Below are positions 24,806 through 36,416 of a stretch of DNA of 64,000 nt, in pieces (within the stretch, counting starts at the first letter, position 1; every line of letters begins with the position of its first letter). The notes under the pieces are model-generated. The model had not been told where the DNA came from. It did no database searches and saw nothing but the letters and a program-made list of their open reading frames with translations. Both the position numbers and the translations under genes were made by a program. The stretch is from Lamellibrachia columna. Taxonomy: Eukaryota > Annelida > Polychaeta > Sabellida > Siboglinidae. The stretch is from positions 8,856,479 through 8,920,478 of the forward strand of contig OY759261.1 in the NCBI GenBank assembly GCA_963662155.1. Direction: 5' to 3'.

Positions 24806-25846
24806 TGGTTACTTTTACATTCTAGCTTGTTGAAACCCAGCCGCACTAAAGCATGTTTACACACATTCCAGTGACGTCACAGCTTTGTGCATATATGTTC
24901 TTGGTTTTAGTGGATTCATATACACAAAACTGGCGACTAGAAATTATCATAATGGCAAATTGGCAATATCTCCTCACTCATGCTCTGCATGTGTCCTGCC
25001 CATCGCAGTCTCATCCCTGCTACCTTTGTCCTCATCCAACATATATGGGTCTTTCTCTAAGAAAATAATGATTCACCAATTTTATCATCTAAAACACAGC
25101 CAGACATTCTGTCGAGCCACTCAGCAGCCAATGGAGGATAGTTTGAATCTACGCCAGATAATTATTCATGTCCAGCATTGTTTTTGAGCATTGAACTTGT
25201 AATGAACATTATTTGGTAGAAGGCATGTGATGTACCTGTGAACTCGCCAAAGAATCGCTGACAGATACGTCTCAGTAGGGGGCACATGTTGAGATGCTGA
25301 TCTTCCTTCGTCAGATGTCGCCCAACTCAGCACAGACCGGAGGCAGGCACTCGTCCACATCACCCACGATCTGCAACATGAAGATCAGATCATGAACAAA
25401 GTACCAAAGACTGATGTGGGCTCAGATCACCTATCTCACAGCAACCTTTTCTTGAAAATCATCTGAAACTATACATATCTTCTGTAAAATACTCAAGACA
25501 TATTTTTTTGCGAAATTGCAATTCCACTATAAATCCCTGACAGTACCTTGCTGTTACGATGACTTTAAGCGTCCCGGTTCATGATTTCAAACTTAACCCC
25601 TATGAGCTCTGGGTCCTGAGGATTTAGTATTGTTATTACTCACAACTTCAAAAACATGTAGGATAGGAATAGATTTATCATTCAAAAACCAAGTTTATGC
25701 AATAAGCTATGTATGCAAATCAGTTTTGTAGCTGGAAGTAACTGGCTTACAGGAGTTACAGGTATTGATTTAGCAGCACAAAACTAAAAGTTTTTACCCC
25801 ACAAATAATTATCATCATAAACTTTAGTCAAAGAAATTCCAATCGG
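24806..25846. other. No confirmed gene
   Basis: Mostly unique sequence. Near 25,378 the minus strand has an acceptor-like CTTCATGTTGCAG followed by a frame beginning VGDVDECLPPVC, reminiscent of a calcium-binding EGF start, but the frame stops within 20 codons. Confidence 0.35.
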
Positions 25847-25925
25847 TAGACAATTTGTTTCATTCATAGGATCAGTGGTCATTCGGTAGACAATTTGTTC
25901 CATTCATTTATCAGGAAGCATGTAA
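25847..25925 (-). mobile_element. CR1 3'-region fragment, internally rearranged
   Basis: GGTAGACAATTTGTTTCATTC and GGTAGACAATTTGTTCCATTC occur twice within 80 bases. Both match the minus-strand CR1 segment at about 7,820-7,850, the second followed by AGGAAGCA of the same element. Confidence 0.65.
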
Positions 25926-26539
25926 CCTGTTATGTTCATTACCTTGTTCCACTAACCAACTGTGTATAGGCTATCAGAGAAGTGCCTCTCGAAAAGCCAG
26001 AGACAGTAGACGAGGTTCAGCTGTAAGCTGGCCCGAAGATATGACAATGTTCCCTCTGCACGTTGTCTGTTGCAACAGGAACCATCAGTCGGACTGCAAC
26101 TATCAATAATAGAGCCAGATAGAGCCAAATATATGTTTCATTCATAACAAGCAGACTTCATATCACTGTAATTTAAACTTAACGCCTTGAGAATAATTTG
26201 TCAATCAGATATCTAACTGGTAATAACTACTTTAAACCACCATTTCCCTTTATGCATGTTAATGTAACGAAACTGTGCACCTACCATATTGAGTCAGCAA
26301 TCGATATGACTTCGCCTAACACCAAGCCCCTAGGTACACAATGAAACAAAATAATTATGGTTTACAAGATCGTGTCAATGGGCGCTGTTCTTAGTTCACA
26401 GAAGCAAAGTTTGCTGTCATGATCCACAGTAGGAACCACTAGAAGGTGACAAGCGCTCCTCCCACCACACGTATTTGTATGCATGCAGTGTAAGTGTGAA
26501 AAGGTGTGTCTGAAGCAGAATCATCTTCATCATTAGTAG

Positions 26540-27040
26540 TGTAAACTATTGCCGAAACGGTCAACGATATGGGAGAAGGAAAATAACGCGCCCGGGCTTA
26601 CCTGTCACTTACGTTCAGATAGTGGGTGCCAAGATGACACGGTATGACACACAGAACAATTTCATTCCACACAAACCCTCTTCAGCTCTTCTAGGATTAG
26701 GCTACACGGTATCTTTTAGCAGGTTTTGACTATTGTTTGTGTGCGTGGCCATGGATGGGAAGTTTTCATGTATCCTCGTGGTCATCTAAAGTAGTAGCAG
26801 TGCCCTGAGACTGAGCCTGTCACCATGGCTCATGCTCGATATTCTTTAGTTCTGGCATTGCTAGTCTCGACGACAGTGATGGAAGTCGGTTAGGGCAGGG
26901 ACATTTTCTTAATAGAGAAGTCGAAACAGACGAAGTCGTGTAAAATATTGCCGAAACGGTCAACGTGATATGGGAGAAGGAAAATAACGCGCCCGGGCTT
27001 ACCTGTCACTTACGTTCAGATAGTGGGTGCCAAGATGACA
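26540..27040. repeat. Direct duplication of about 95 bp separated by about 300 bp
   Basis: 26,545-26,638 and 26,943-27,040 share TATTGCCGAAACGGTCAACG through ATAGTGGGTGCCAAGATGAC with one two-base length difference. Each copy includes CTTACCTGTCACTTACGTTC. On the minus strand this presents two overlapping donor-like sites (GTAAGT and GTAAGC), so duplicated exon ends are possible. Confidence 0.8.
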
Positions 27041-27700
27041 TAGTGACTACTATGACGTTACATATATGTGACTAGGGCATCATTTTCGGGGTGAATTTGC
27101 TAATCATGTCACATCCTTCGATCCGGTGACGCCGACGGCGTGAAACTGGCGGCGATAATAAGGCTACATCGAAATGGAATAGAATAAAGTGAGAATACTG
27201 CGTTTCTCTCACTCACTCGTCACTCGCTTGTTCCCTAGCAACGTTATCTTCATTTTATAACCGTCCATGTGTCAAAATATGACATAATTAATAGTAGAAA
27301 CAAAGAATATGAACAACTAATTCAAGCATCTCCAAATTAGCACGCGCGCTACCTGTCGGATAAATTGCGGTGATCTTAACCTGTCCGCTAGGAGGACCAG
27401 GAGTGTTGTATGTCGTCTTTACCGGGTACAGATCAGATTTATCCTACAATTTTTCTTGCAGTTTCACAGAAGATTTATCCTCTATTAACACACATGCTGG
27501 GAGAAACTCGAGAAAAGGACACCTAACTTTTTTAAAACGTGTCCAAACCCATAAATTTCGGTTCAACCTGGTGATCGACTGATTCTGAAATGTTGATACG
27601 TTCTGCGGAATAGTCAGTGTAATGCACTTAGTAGTACAGAGAATGTTAACTTTTCTTACGTACCCGATGTGAAAGTGTTCGGGAAAAATCACTTATCATG
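27041..27700. other. No recognised gene
   Basis: Unique sequence. A GC-rich stretch at 27,100-27,150 and a palindromic GTTTAACC-like region were noted. No gene seen. Confidence 0.4.
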
Positions 27701-27976
27701 CGCAATCCCCACTAGCAACAGGCGGAGGGAATGCCAGCGCCTCGTGTCACCGACTCTCCTGATTACATTAGCATTTATCAGCAGCTAGATGTCACCATAG
27801 TCAGCAGCAGGATGTCATCATAGTTACAAGACTCCTGGAGAGGGCGTGATGTACCGAGTATCCTGAAGCAATACCCAGACAGTGTCAACTGATGCGTAAC
27901 GGCTAGCGCTCCATTGTCAAGACTGACCGCTCGGCCAAAGTCCAGCTCCACACACCCAAACAACAAACAACAATCG

Positions 27977-28641
27977 ATGGGGCCGAAGTCGCGCAAACAT
28001 AGGTCTACGATCGACGACTCTACCGCGACCAAACTAATGGAAATTTTTAAAGACGAGACTTTTGTCGCGAACTTCGCTGAACAAATAGCTGATGTTGTTG
28101 CACAGAAACTAAACGTGCGACTCGAGAACATGGAGAGAGTGACTGCTGCCCTGACCACAAAAATACGTACACTGGAGGAAAAGGTGGAAACCTTGGAGGC
28201 GGAGGCGGACAGACGGGAGCAGTACACGCGTCGTCCTAACCGCCGAATGATCTAGTGATTACAACAATAAAGAAGTTGGGATTTGATAACATAGGCGTTT
28301 CCGATCTGGAAAGAAGCCATCGCATCGGCCAGAAGACTGACAATCGTGATCGCCCCCGTAGACGCACTATCATAGTGCGCTATCGAAGCGAGGCGGTAAG
28401 AGATTACGTGTATCGGTCACGAACCAAACTCAAGAACCACAATCAACACCACCGAGACGAACAAGTATATAGCAACGAAGATCTGACGTCGAAGAGGGCA
28501 TCACTAGCATACAAAGACAGATCACTCAAAAATGAAAACAAAATCAATGATTGTTGGACATATACAGGGAAAGTTCTCGTAAAGACAAACGCCGGAATGA
28601 TCAAAGAAATCCAATCTGCAAAAGACTTGGACATGTATTAA
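27977..28641 (+). pseudogene. LINE ORF1 (coiled coil plus RNA-binding-like domain), frameshifted
   Basis: The ATG at 27,977 begins MGPKSRKHRSTIDDS. A heptad-rich helix follows (ADVVAQKLNVRLENMERV, then TLEEKVETLEAEADRREQY), which in L1-type and related ORF1 proteins drives trimerisation. The frame then stops at about 28,255 and resumes one frame over. There it reads KKLGFDNIGVSDLERSHRIG, TIIVRYRSEAVRDYVY and LVKTNAGMIKEI, resembling the RNA-recognition part of ORF1 proteins. One small indel near 28,240 explains the break. Predicted role: nucleic-acid chaperone binding the LINE RNA. Confidence 0.8.
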
Positions 28642-29600
28642 ATGGATATGAACATTCCTTGTTCACTGTACACTGAACACCTGCACCTAACTCTGTTCAC
28701 TGTCCACTGAACATTCCATGAATAATGATGCAGGAGTGACAACAATATAGACCTGCACAAAGGAACTTCAGTTAGCAAACAATGCAGACCTACACTCATC
28801 GTACAGACCTAGACCCGTGGCATGGACAGAAGCCACAGGTAACACCACTAGTGCCAACTGCCAACATTTTGTGTAGTGGCATTATGGGGACCAAAGACTT
28901 GGATATATATTAAACGGCTCCGAACATTATTCTGAAACATTCTTGAACATTAAAAGTTGCTACTACTGTGCCTCTGAACATTCTAAGTGGCATATGATAC
29001 AATGACTATCTGGCCAGAGATTGCATCATATTAGTTAAAACATATTATACTATTAATGTATTCTGGCCTGAATAGGATCTCTCCTTTTTCTTTTTAATTT
29101 TTAATTCTCCCCGAACAGTTAGTTCGATCGATGTCTATGATGTCTCTTTTTTCATACTTATTTTTTTCTTTTTTTTCTTTGACAACAATTGTTACACAAA
29201 CAACATTTATCGTTATGTTTACCCATGTATGCATCTTCGTTGTTGCAGAATACTTAACATCAAATTCGAATAACATCCACAAGAGCATAACATTATCTCG
29301 CTACAACACATACAAACATACGCACAATCAACATGAAACATTTTTAAACGATGCATATGAGGTATACAGATATAATGTCTCGAGAAATCACCTCACGCAT
29401 ATCATGCTGCACAGTTCACATAAGCAAACTATGAACACTAAATGACATCGGATGAATCATTTCTATAGTATTTGGGTGGCTTACAGAACAACTTTTTAAA
29501 ATAATATCCTAGATGATAATACAAATCAGACTAATGAATTAAATGAATTAAAACCTATATTTCTATCCTCATATTTTTATTCGGATGCATGTGTTGCTTT
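28642..29600. other. LINE inter-ORF region, nothing recognised
   Basis: Contains repeated CTGAACATTC/TGTTCACTG words (28,650-28,710) and a T-rich stretch at 29,080-29,180. The 100-codon plus frame at 29,131-29,445 shows no domain. Confidence 0.4.
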
Positions 29601-29639
29601 ATGTAAAAAGAAAAACATTGCTTCAGCATAATAAGATCA

Positions 29640-30125
29640 AATATACAATCTATTAATGCCAAATTTAGCGAACTAGAGGCATTCGTAGAGGAATTAAAAA
29701 CTAAAAATGTTCAATTTAGTGTTATATGCCTACAAGAGAGTTGCATATCTTAAAATGATGATTTCTCACACATACAGCTGGACGGATTCAATTGCATTAC
29801 ACAGGGAAAAACATCTAGTAAAAAGGGAGGACTAATCATATACGTTGATTCAAAATATACATACGAAGTGATTCAAAATCTAAACAACTATGAACTTTGG
29901 GAAGGGCTTATTATCAAAGTAAGTGAAGGTGGTTTGACCAAACCAGCAATAATAGGAAATATATATAGGCCTCCGAGGAATTTAATTGAAAACTTGGAAC
30001 AGTTTATAACATAAGTTTCACTACTGCTATCATCCCTAGACCAAATACAACACAATGTAATCTTTGCCGGTGATTATAACATAAACCTGCTAAAGTTAAA
30101 TGAAGATGAACTGTTCAGTGATTTT
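29640..30125 (+). pseudogene. LINE ORF2 endonuclease domain, truncated
   Basis: The frame reads SNIQSINAKFSELEAFVEEL, ICLQESCIS, GKTSSKKGGLIIYVDSK, IIGNIYRPPRN and VIFAGDYNINLLKL. These are the successive motifs of LINE apurinic-like endonucleases: QSI, the catalytic E of LQES, the YRPP block and the GDYN block. In-frame stops occur after LQESCIS and after NLEQFIT. The C-terminal SDH block and the whole reverse transcriptase are missing. Confidence 0.82.
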
Positions 30126-30466
30126 GACGAATCCTGCTTAATGTCATGAAGGCATGTCGCCTTTCTTCAGTGCGTTGATACTGGCTTCGACTTCGGTTGC
30201 AATGAACTCCGGTTCACTGAGGTAGGGTGGGGCGGAGCAACGAACCCCCTAATGGTACATAGAATGGGGGGAAAGAATCCCTTGGATATATAAACATAGG
30301 TTCTATTTTTGTATGTCAACATTAGATTTCTGTACGTTTTCCGGACTAGTTATTCCAACTTTCTAGCGGCCTATCCAATAGGCGAGGAGAACGTCACCGC
30401 AGGACTGTGACATTATATAGTTTAGTTTTATACATAAGTACTTGCTAAGTAACTGAAACACGTCGT

Positions 30467-31018
30467 TTGAGTTATACCACCCTTTGGTCGCCACCCTTCG
30501 GTCGCTTAGATGCGACCATTGACGATCTCCCCGTCATCATTGACGACACCAACACTCAAGACTGTATGAAGATGAAGGAACTAGAGGTGGAGTTGGAAGA
30601 GCTGAAGCTGCTCGTTGTGGCAATGGTGGGAAGGGAACAGGGGAGTTGTGCCAGTAGTTCCGGTGGGGGAACTGTAGACGATAAAGTGGGGAAATACACA
30701 AGAGATGCTAGGGAGAGCTCACCTCAGCCTGGGAGGAAGCGGAGAGGAGGGAAGGTGACAGGTCGTAGGGAGACGGGAAGGAAAGGAACGGGAGGGAAGA
30801 CAACTGGGGTGAAGGAGAGGGGAGTAGGGGAGACAAGAGGGAAGGAGAAGGGAGTGAAGGAAACGGGAGGGAAGACAACCGGAGTGAAAGAGAGGGGAGT
30901 AGGGGAGACAGGAGGGAAGGAGAAGGGAGTGGGGGAGAAGGGAGGGAAAACAACCGGAGTGAAGGAGAGGGGAGTGGGAGAGACAAGAGCAAAGGAGTGG
31001 GAAGTGGGGGAGACATGA
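30467..31018 (+). CDS. CR1 ORF1 N-terminal part with low-complexity K/G/E repeats
   Basis: About 180 codons begin at an ATG at 30,467. A short acidic helical segment (CMKMKELEVELEELKLLV) is followed by tandemly degenerate GGKTTGVKERGVGETG repeats of about 11 residues, encoded by purine-only DNA. The stop at 31,016-31,018 separates it from the esterase domain, with which it was probably once continuous. The repeat content is unusual for CR1 ORF1, which often has a PHD-like finger here; none is visible. Probably non-functional. Confidence 0.6.
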   Translation: MSYTTLWSPPFGRLDATIDDLPVIIDDTNTQDCMKMKELEVELEELKLLVVAMVGREQGSCASSSGGGTVDDKVGKYTRDARESSPQPGRKRRGGKVTGRRETGRKGTGGKTTGVKERGVGETRGKEKGVKETGGKTTGVKERGVGETGGKEKGVGEKGGKTTGVKERGVGETRAKEWEVGET

Positions 31019-31039
31019 GGGAAGGGGTCAGGACAGAAT

Positions 31040-31648
31040 GTGATGGAAGGGATCGAACGGAAGAGTTATTCTGCAGCAGTGATAGAGGGGGTGAGGAAGA
31101 GAGCGAGGGTGTTTGTGGGGGATTCGATAGTTAGGAAGACCGACAGAGTCTTAAACAAGGGAGATGATGTGGTGGTCTGCTTGCCTGGAGCCAAAATAGA
31201 GGCGATAACTGAGAGGGTAAATAACATCGTAGGTTCGGGTAAGGGTGGATCTGTTTTAGTACACGTAGGGACAAATAACGTAGAGAAGGAGGGTACAACT
31301 GCCATAGTTAGGAAATATAGGTAGTTGGTCAGAACACTAAAACAGACGCGGGTTGAGCAGGTAATACTGTCAGGGATTTTATCTGTAATGGGCAGGAGGG
31401 GTCACAAATATCGAAATTGTCGGGGGATGGCAATTAACATGTTAATCCAGAAGCTATGTAGGGAAGTGGAAGTTGGATTTGTTGATTTATGGGGAAGTTT
31501 TGTTGGGAGGGCTGATATGTACATGAAGGGTGGGCTTCATCTAAGTGGAAAGGGGGCGGCAGTATTCGCGGACAAACTTTCAGCAGCAGTAGATAGTGAC
31601 ATGGGTACAATGACAAATATTTTTGGAAGTAAACATTGTTCAAACTAG
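31040..31648 (+). pseudogene. CR1 ORF1 SGNH/GDSL-type esterase domain
   Basis: The first block has VFVGDSIVRKTDRV, containing the nucleophile Ser of the GDS motif. The middle block has VLVHVGTNNVEKEG, the GTN/Asn block. The last block has GFVDLWGSF then MKGGLHLSGKGA with the catalytic His. In relatives the residue two before GLHL is usually Asp, and here it is Gly (KGGLHL), so the triad seems incomplete. A TAG at 31,322-31,324 interrupts the frame, which otherwise continues unchanged. Known for the family: an esterase-like domain in CR1 ORF1 of unclear role. Inferred here: inactive. Confidence 0.85.
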
Positions 31649-31739
31649 AAGTGCAGGGGGGTTACCTAGAGGTGTCTCAAGCAGAACAAGAGGCCACTAG
31701 CACAGATAAACCAATATTAAATCATCCGAAAAACATCTC

Positions 31740-32345
31740 TGAAAAAGGTTATAGATTCGTATGTTTAAAAGCAAGGAGCATAGTAAATAAGAAAAACTAG
31801 TTAAACATTATGGTAGAAGATATTGACCCTCACATAATTGGTATAACTGAATCATGGGCCAAAACAGATATATCAGATGCTGAAAAAGGACTGACAGGAT
31901 ACGTAATGTTTAGGAAAGATCGAATAGGAAGAAGGGGAGGGGGGTTATGTTATATGTTAAAGAATCTATTCAGGCTTATGAAATAAAACTAGAAAGGGAA
32001 GCTGATTGCGATGAAACTGTTTGGTGCAAAATTGTTTCAGGAAATTCAAAATTAAATGTTGGATTAGTTTACCGAAGTCCAAACATAAACGAAGAGGGCA
32101 ACACAAAAATAACAAACGTTATAAAGGAAGTTAGTAAAGGGGATTGTATCATAATGGGAGATTTTAATCATGGACACATATAATGGAATTATCTAGAGAG
32201 CACAGGGATTGAGGACCAACAATTTCTATTTTTAATCCAGGATAGCTTTATTACTCAGCACGTGCTAGAACCAACCAGGGGAGAAAATGTATTAGATATA
32301 GTTTTGTCATCAGAAAAATAATTAGTGGACAATGTAAAAATATTT
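31740..32345 (+). pseudogene. CR1 ORF2 endonuclease domain, with stops and a frameshift
   Basis: Reading across one frameshift near 31,940 the region gives RFVCLKARSIVNKKN (an N-terminal NARSI-type block), HIIGITESWA (catalytic Glu), GLVYRSPNIN, CIIMGDFNHGHI (GDFN block) and LGNSDHNQI (SDH catalytic His). Stops follow KKN, GHI, SSEK and KIF. The order and spacing match the apurinic-like endonuclease of CR1 elements, which nicks target DNA for priming. Confidence 0.87.
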
Positions 32346-32351
32346 TAACCA

Positions 32352-34532
32352 TTGGGTAACAGTGACCATAATCAAATACATTTTGACATCAATGTAAAAT
32401 CAGAAAGTAAAAATAAGAAAGCGTACAAGAGAAACTTCCACAAAGGTAACTACAAAGATATGAGAAAATACTTAGCAAAGCTAGATTGGAATAACATGCT
32501 GATGAATAAGACCGCAATTGAATGTTGGAATATTCTAAAATATGAAATTGAGAGTATCATCGATAAATTTGTTCCCTTCCAAAAACAAGGAAAATGGTGT
32601 AGACAAATAGAAAGAAACACTTTTCAAAAGAGGCTATTAGAAAAATAGTGTTAAAACAAACTATGTGGAGGGTTTATAGGCGTACCAGAAAGGAAGAATA
32701 CTATGCAAATTACAAAGAGGCGCTTAATGCAGCTACAACTGAAATCAGACAATCTAAAAGAAGCTATGAGCAAAAACTAGCATGTAACATCAAACATGAC
32801 AGCAAGAGTTTTCATGCATATGTCAGGAGTAAACAAAACGCACAAGACAAGGTTGGACCTCTAGAAGACAGTGCTGGAAATTTAGTATCACATGGGTTTT
32901 TAATGGCGGAAGACCTAAATGGTTACTTCAGTTCTGTGTTTACCAGAAGAAGATATTAGTTCATTACCAGTTGCTGATGCTAAATTTCAAGAAGCTAAAT
33001 CTGACTATTTAGGTCCGTTAGTTGTAACTCCAGAATTGGTAGCTAAGAAAATAAAGGCAATGAAGGATAACAAATCACCGGGAGTGGAAGGGATTCCTCC
33101 AAAATTACTAATGGAAACGGTAGAACAAATCAGTATACCACTTGCAAGAGTATTCAACTTGTCATTAAAAGAGGGAGTTGTTCCGTTTGAATGGAAAGAA
33201 GCAAACATCATACCATTATTTAAAAAGGGTTCGAGAAATGAGTCAGAAAATTACAGACCAGTGAGTTTAACGTCAGTGATTTGTAAATTATTAGAAAGGT
33301 TAATTAAAGACAATATGGTGGACTTCCTCGTTAAGCATAAATTATTAAATTCATCTCAACATGGATTCCTTAAAGCGAGGTCATGCTTAACAAATATGTT
33401 ATGTTTTTTGGAAGAAATCACTAAGTGGATTGACGTGGGATCGCCAGTAGATACTATCTACTTAGATTTTCAGAAAGCTTTTGACAAAGTGCCACATCAA
33501 AGATTACTATTTAAATTAAAAGCCCATGGTATCGGGGATAGCATAACTGACTGGATAGAACAATGGCTGATTGACAAAAGACAACGAGTTGTAGTAGATG
33601 GAGAAGTTTCAAATTGGAAATCGGTTTTGAGTGGGGTACCTCAAGGATCAGTATTAGGACCTATATTATTCTTAATATATATCAATGACTTGGATGACAG
33701 TATAACAAGTAACGTACTGAAATTTGCGGGTGACACAAAACTGTTTAGAAAGGTTAATACTGATGGTGATAAACAACATTTACAAAACGATCTAGACAGA
33801 TTAGTGAAATGGTCTGAGAAATGGCAGATGCTGTTCAATTTTGGGAAATGTAAATGCCTACATACAGGACATGGGAATTTGAATGTAAACTATAAAATGG
33901 GAGATACTGTTCTGGGTACTACTGTAAAAGAAAAGGACTTAGAAGTTACAATAAGCGCTGATATGAAAGTTTCAGAGCAGTGTGGTATTGCAGCTTCAAA
34001 GGGTAATCAATTTCTTGGATTGATTAGAAGAAATATAACATACAAGGGAACAAAGTTAATTATACCTCTTTATAAAGCAATAGTTAGACGTCATTTAGAA
34101 TACGGTATACAAGCATGGAGATCATATCGTAAGAAGGATATATATACGCTTGAACGCATACAAAGGAGAGCAACTAAAATGATTTCAGAACTTAGAGACC
34201 TTAGTTATGAAGAACGCCTGAAAGAATGTGGTTTAACAACTCTAGAGACAAGGAGGTTAAGAGGAGAACAGATTGAAGTTTTTAAGATATTGAATGGGTA
34301 TGAAAATATTGATAGAAATATGTTTTTCTCACTCAAGAAGGATAGCAGAACTAGAGGACATGAGGTAAAATTAGTAAAGGATCAATGTAGATTGGACATC
34401 AGGAAGCACTCGTTCTCACAGAGGACAATAAATGAATGGAACAAATTGTCTACAGATTGTGTAACTGCTAGCAGCGTGAATATGTTTAAAAACAAGGTTG
34501 ACACATATCTCAGGAGGGCGGGTTATAAGTAG
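32352..34532 (+). CDS. CR1 ORF2 linker and reverse transcriptase, catalytic box mutated
   Basis: The linker is open in pieces (32,352-32,648; 32,648-32,959). From 32,919 a single 537-codon frame carries NKSPGVEGIPPKLL, PLFKKGSRNESENYRP, QHGFLKARSC, IYLDFQKAFDKVPHQ, SGVPQGSVLGP, FLIYINDLDD and the catalytic motif. It then carries the thumb and a C-terminal domain with LERIQRRATKMI, ending YLRRAGYK. The palm motif reads LKFAGDTKLF. The homologous copy at 8,540 on the minus strand reads LKFADDTKLF. One base change (GAT to GGT, near 33,727-33,732) therefore removes a catalytic Asp, so this copy cannot polymerise. The frame is otherwise undamaged, arguing for recent insertion. Confidence 0.93.
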
Positions 34533-34908
34533 ATGAACATTGTTGGACTCTCGATAAGCCAATGGCTTCCTTGTCCACTTGCCATCTCGGCCTTTGGCTT
34601 GGATGGCAAATCTTGTTAAGATGAGCAGATCACGACTTACGTCAAGTCTGTCACCGATGTTGACGGGTCTGTCACACGGGGCCGATCTGGCCCGTTTCAG
34701 CGTGTCGTGCGAATGGGTAAGCATTACAGCTTGATATGATGTCAACCCTCCGTCTTGGGCAATATCCCCGTGTATACTTCTCGCTAGGTTAAAATTATTG
34801 CCTTAATTCGCAGGGTTACTTGTGACTGTTGCCCTCTTTATCATGCACTGGTAATCATATAATTTACGTCATCGTTGAAACCGTGTCTGCCACTATTATA
34901 CATCAACG

Positions 34909-34910
<2 letters not shown>

Positions 34911-35004
<94 letters not shown>

Positions 35005-35007
35005 AAG

Positions 35008-35093
<86 letters not shown>
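34911..35093. repeat. (AT)n microsatellites separated by CATCAAAGCA
   Basis: Two long AT runs each begin after CATCAACGCA or CATCAAAGCA, with one GTATAT interruption near 35,057. Confidence 0.96.
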
Positions 35094-35095
<2 letters not shown>

Positions 35096-35099
35096 TGTA

Positions 35100-36416
35100 T
35101 GATGTGAATTATCTTTTAGTTCATTATCATTAACTAGCACCTTCCGTGAGATAAAATCTTTGACATACATATTCTCTGAAAAAACGTGTTTATAGGGGTA
35201 ACAGTTTCTGGCATAGGGGTAGTGAACAGCAGTTGATGAGCAACTTGTTTTGGTGTAAGGATGTAGTGCAGCTTTGCCTTTCGTGAATAGTTGCAACGTT
35301 TTCGTATCGTTTCCCATTTACTCTTGTTAAATTGTGTCATGTTTGTCGATTCATTCAGAGTCTATAAATATTTACGGCGTTCCTCTGAGATCAGCTCATC
35401 TCCTGCTTCGATTGTATCATTGACAAAAGGGCTCGATTTATATTTTTTTTAATCATACATTTCAGCCTACTCATGTGTTAGATGAGGAATGTAGTTTCTC
35501 CTATATCCACGTCGGGTGGTGATCGTCCTTGCGGCCCTTCATATAGTTCTGTTGACTGCAGTATATCTTTAATTGCTGCATATTTTCTATGTTGTGCACG
35601 ACGTTTTGAATTTGCCTTTTTGAGTTTGAACCGTCGACAAAATGCCATGGTTTGTGCGTGACAATTGCGTTCATTTGTAGACCATGTGATCAGTGTTGGG
35701 CCTGTGGAACTGGATCTATTATATTCTTTTTGCAGCATTCCGCCATCCGGCTGATAATAAAGAAGAAGTCTAGATTGTAACTGAACTAATTAAAGCAGCA
35801 ATCTGCCACACTAGAAAAAGCTGGGAAGTTTGAGGTCGTGACTCAGACTGAGGCATTGAGCCTCTGCCCAATCATCCACCAGTTCGTTGTCAGCGTTCGT
35901 TTTCTAATGTCAGTGCACAGTGGCTGTTAAAAGCTCCGATGTTCGCCCGTCGTTCATTTCCTATCGGAGTTGGTGGGTATGATAGATAGATAGATGTGAT
36001 ACATAATGCTGAGTGATTGCTGTTGTTGTTGAGGTCAGCGATGCGTTGTTTCGATGTTGATAATTCATCGTTGGTAAAGGACATGATGGTCAGAGCCGAC
36101 CATGAATAGGACCCGTGTTTGTAACACCAGCTGTTGACATGTAGAGTGGTGTAATTATGTTAGGCAGGTGTGTGGTGTTCATAGAGGCCAAATCCTTGTG
36201 CTCAATTGTGTAAAATTAAAACACAATGAACAATGTGCAAATATGCCCCCTTGGAGTTTCTATCATGCCAGATTGATTTACCTTTGGTAATTCTACAAAG
36301 TTGTACAAGTTGTACCCCGCCCACAAATTACAAAAGTATCAGGCTCATGGTTCATTGACTCATGGACTAAAAATGTCAATTGATCACAAACAGTTTCGTT
36401 GTTTCATCCATTACAG
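35100..36416. other. No confirmed gene
   Basis: A minus-strand frame at 35,738-35,478 contains a basic stretch (RRFKLKKANSKRRAQHRKY) and ends DVDIGETTFLI, but has no family match that I recognise. It might be an exon end. The rest, including a GATAGATAGATA run near 35,980, is unassigned. Confidence 0.35.

Larger units (their letters stand above)
27700..30130 (+). mobile_element. LINE, 5' half (5' UTR, ORF1, endonuclease), truncated
   Basis: A coiled-coil ORF1 (27,977-28,641) is followed after about 1 kb by the N-terminal endonuclease of ORF2 (29,640-30,125). There is no reverse transcriptase: the sequence breaks at about 30,130, close to where the CR1 element begins. The family is not the same as the neighbouring CR1, judged from ORF1 type and endonuclease residues. 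The 1-kb inter-ORF stretch contains no clear domain. Confidence 0.75.
30150..34618 (+). mobile_element. CR1 LINE, nearly full length
   Basis: Order along the plus strand: 5' leader, ORF1 with a low-complexity region and an SGNH/esterase domain (30,467-31,648), ORF2 endonuclease (about 31,740-32,345), linker, reverse transcriptase and C-terminal domain (to 34,532). A short 3' UTR ends TGGCAAATCTTGTTAAG. CR1-type elements are known for an esterase-like domain in ORF1. Stops and frameshifts sit in ORF1 and the endonuclease, while the reverse transcriptase is one 537-codon frame with a mutated catalytic box. The 5' boundary is approximate. A second copy at 7,645-8,778 is nearly identical over the shared part. 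Confidence 0.88.

Noticed and set aside
25310..25378. Minus-strand exon with DVDECLPPVC, like a calcium-binding EGF domain
   Set aside because: The frame stops after about 18 codons, there is only one Cys pair, and no neighbouring EGF exon was found.
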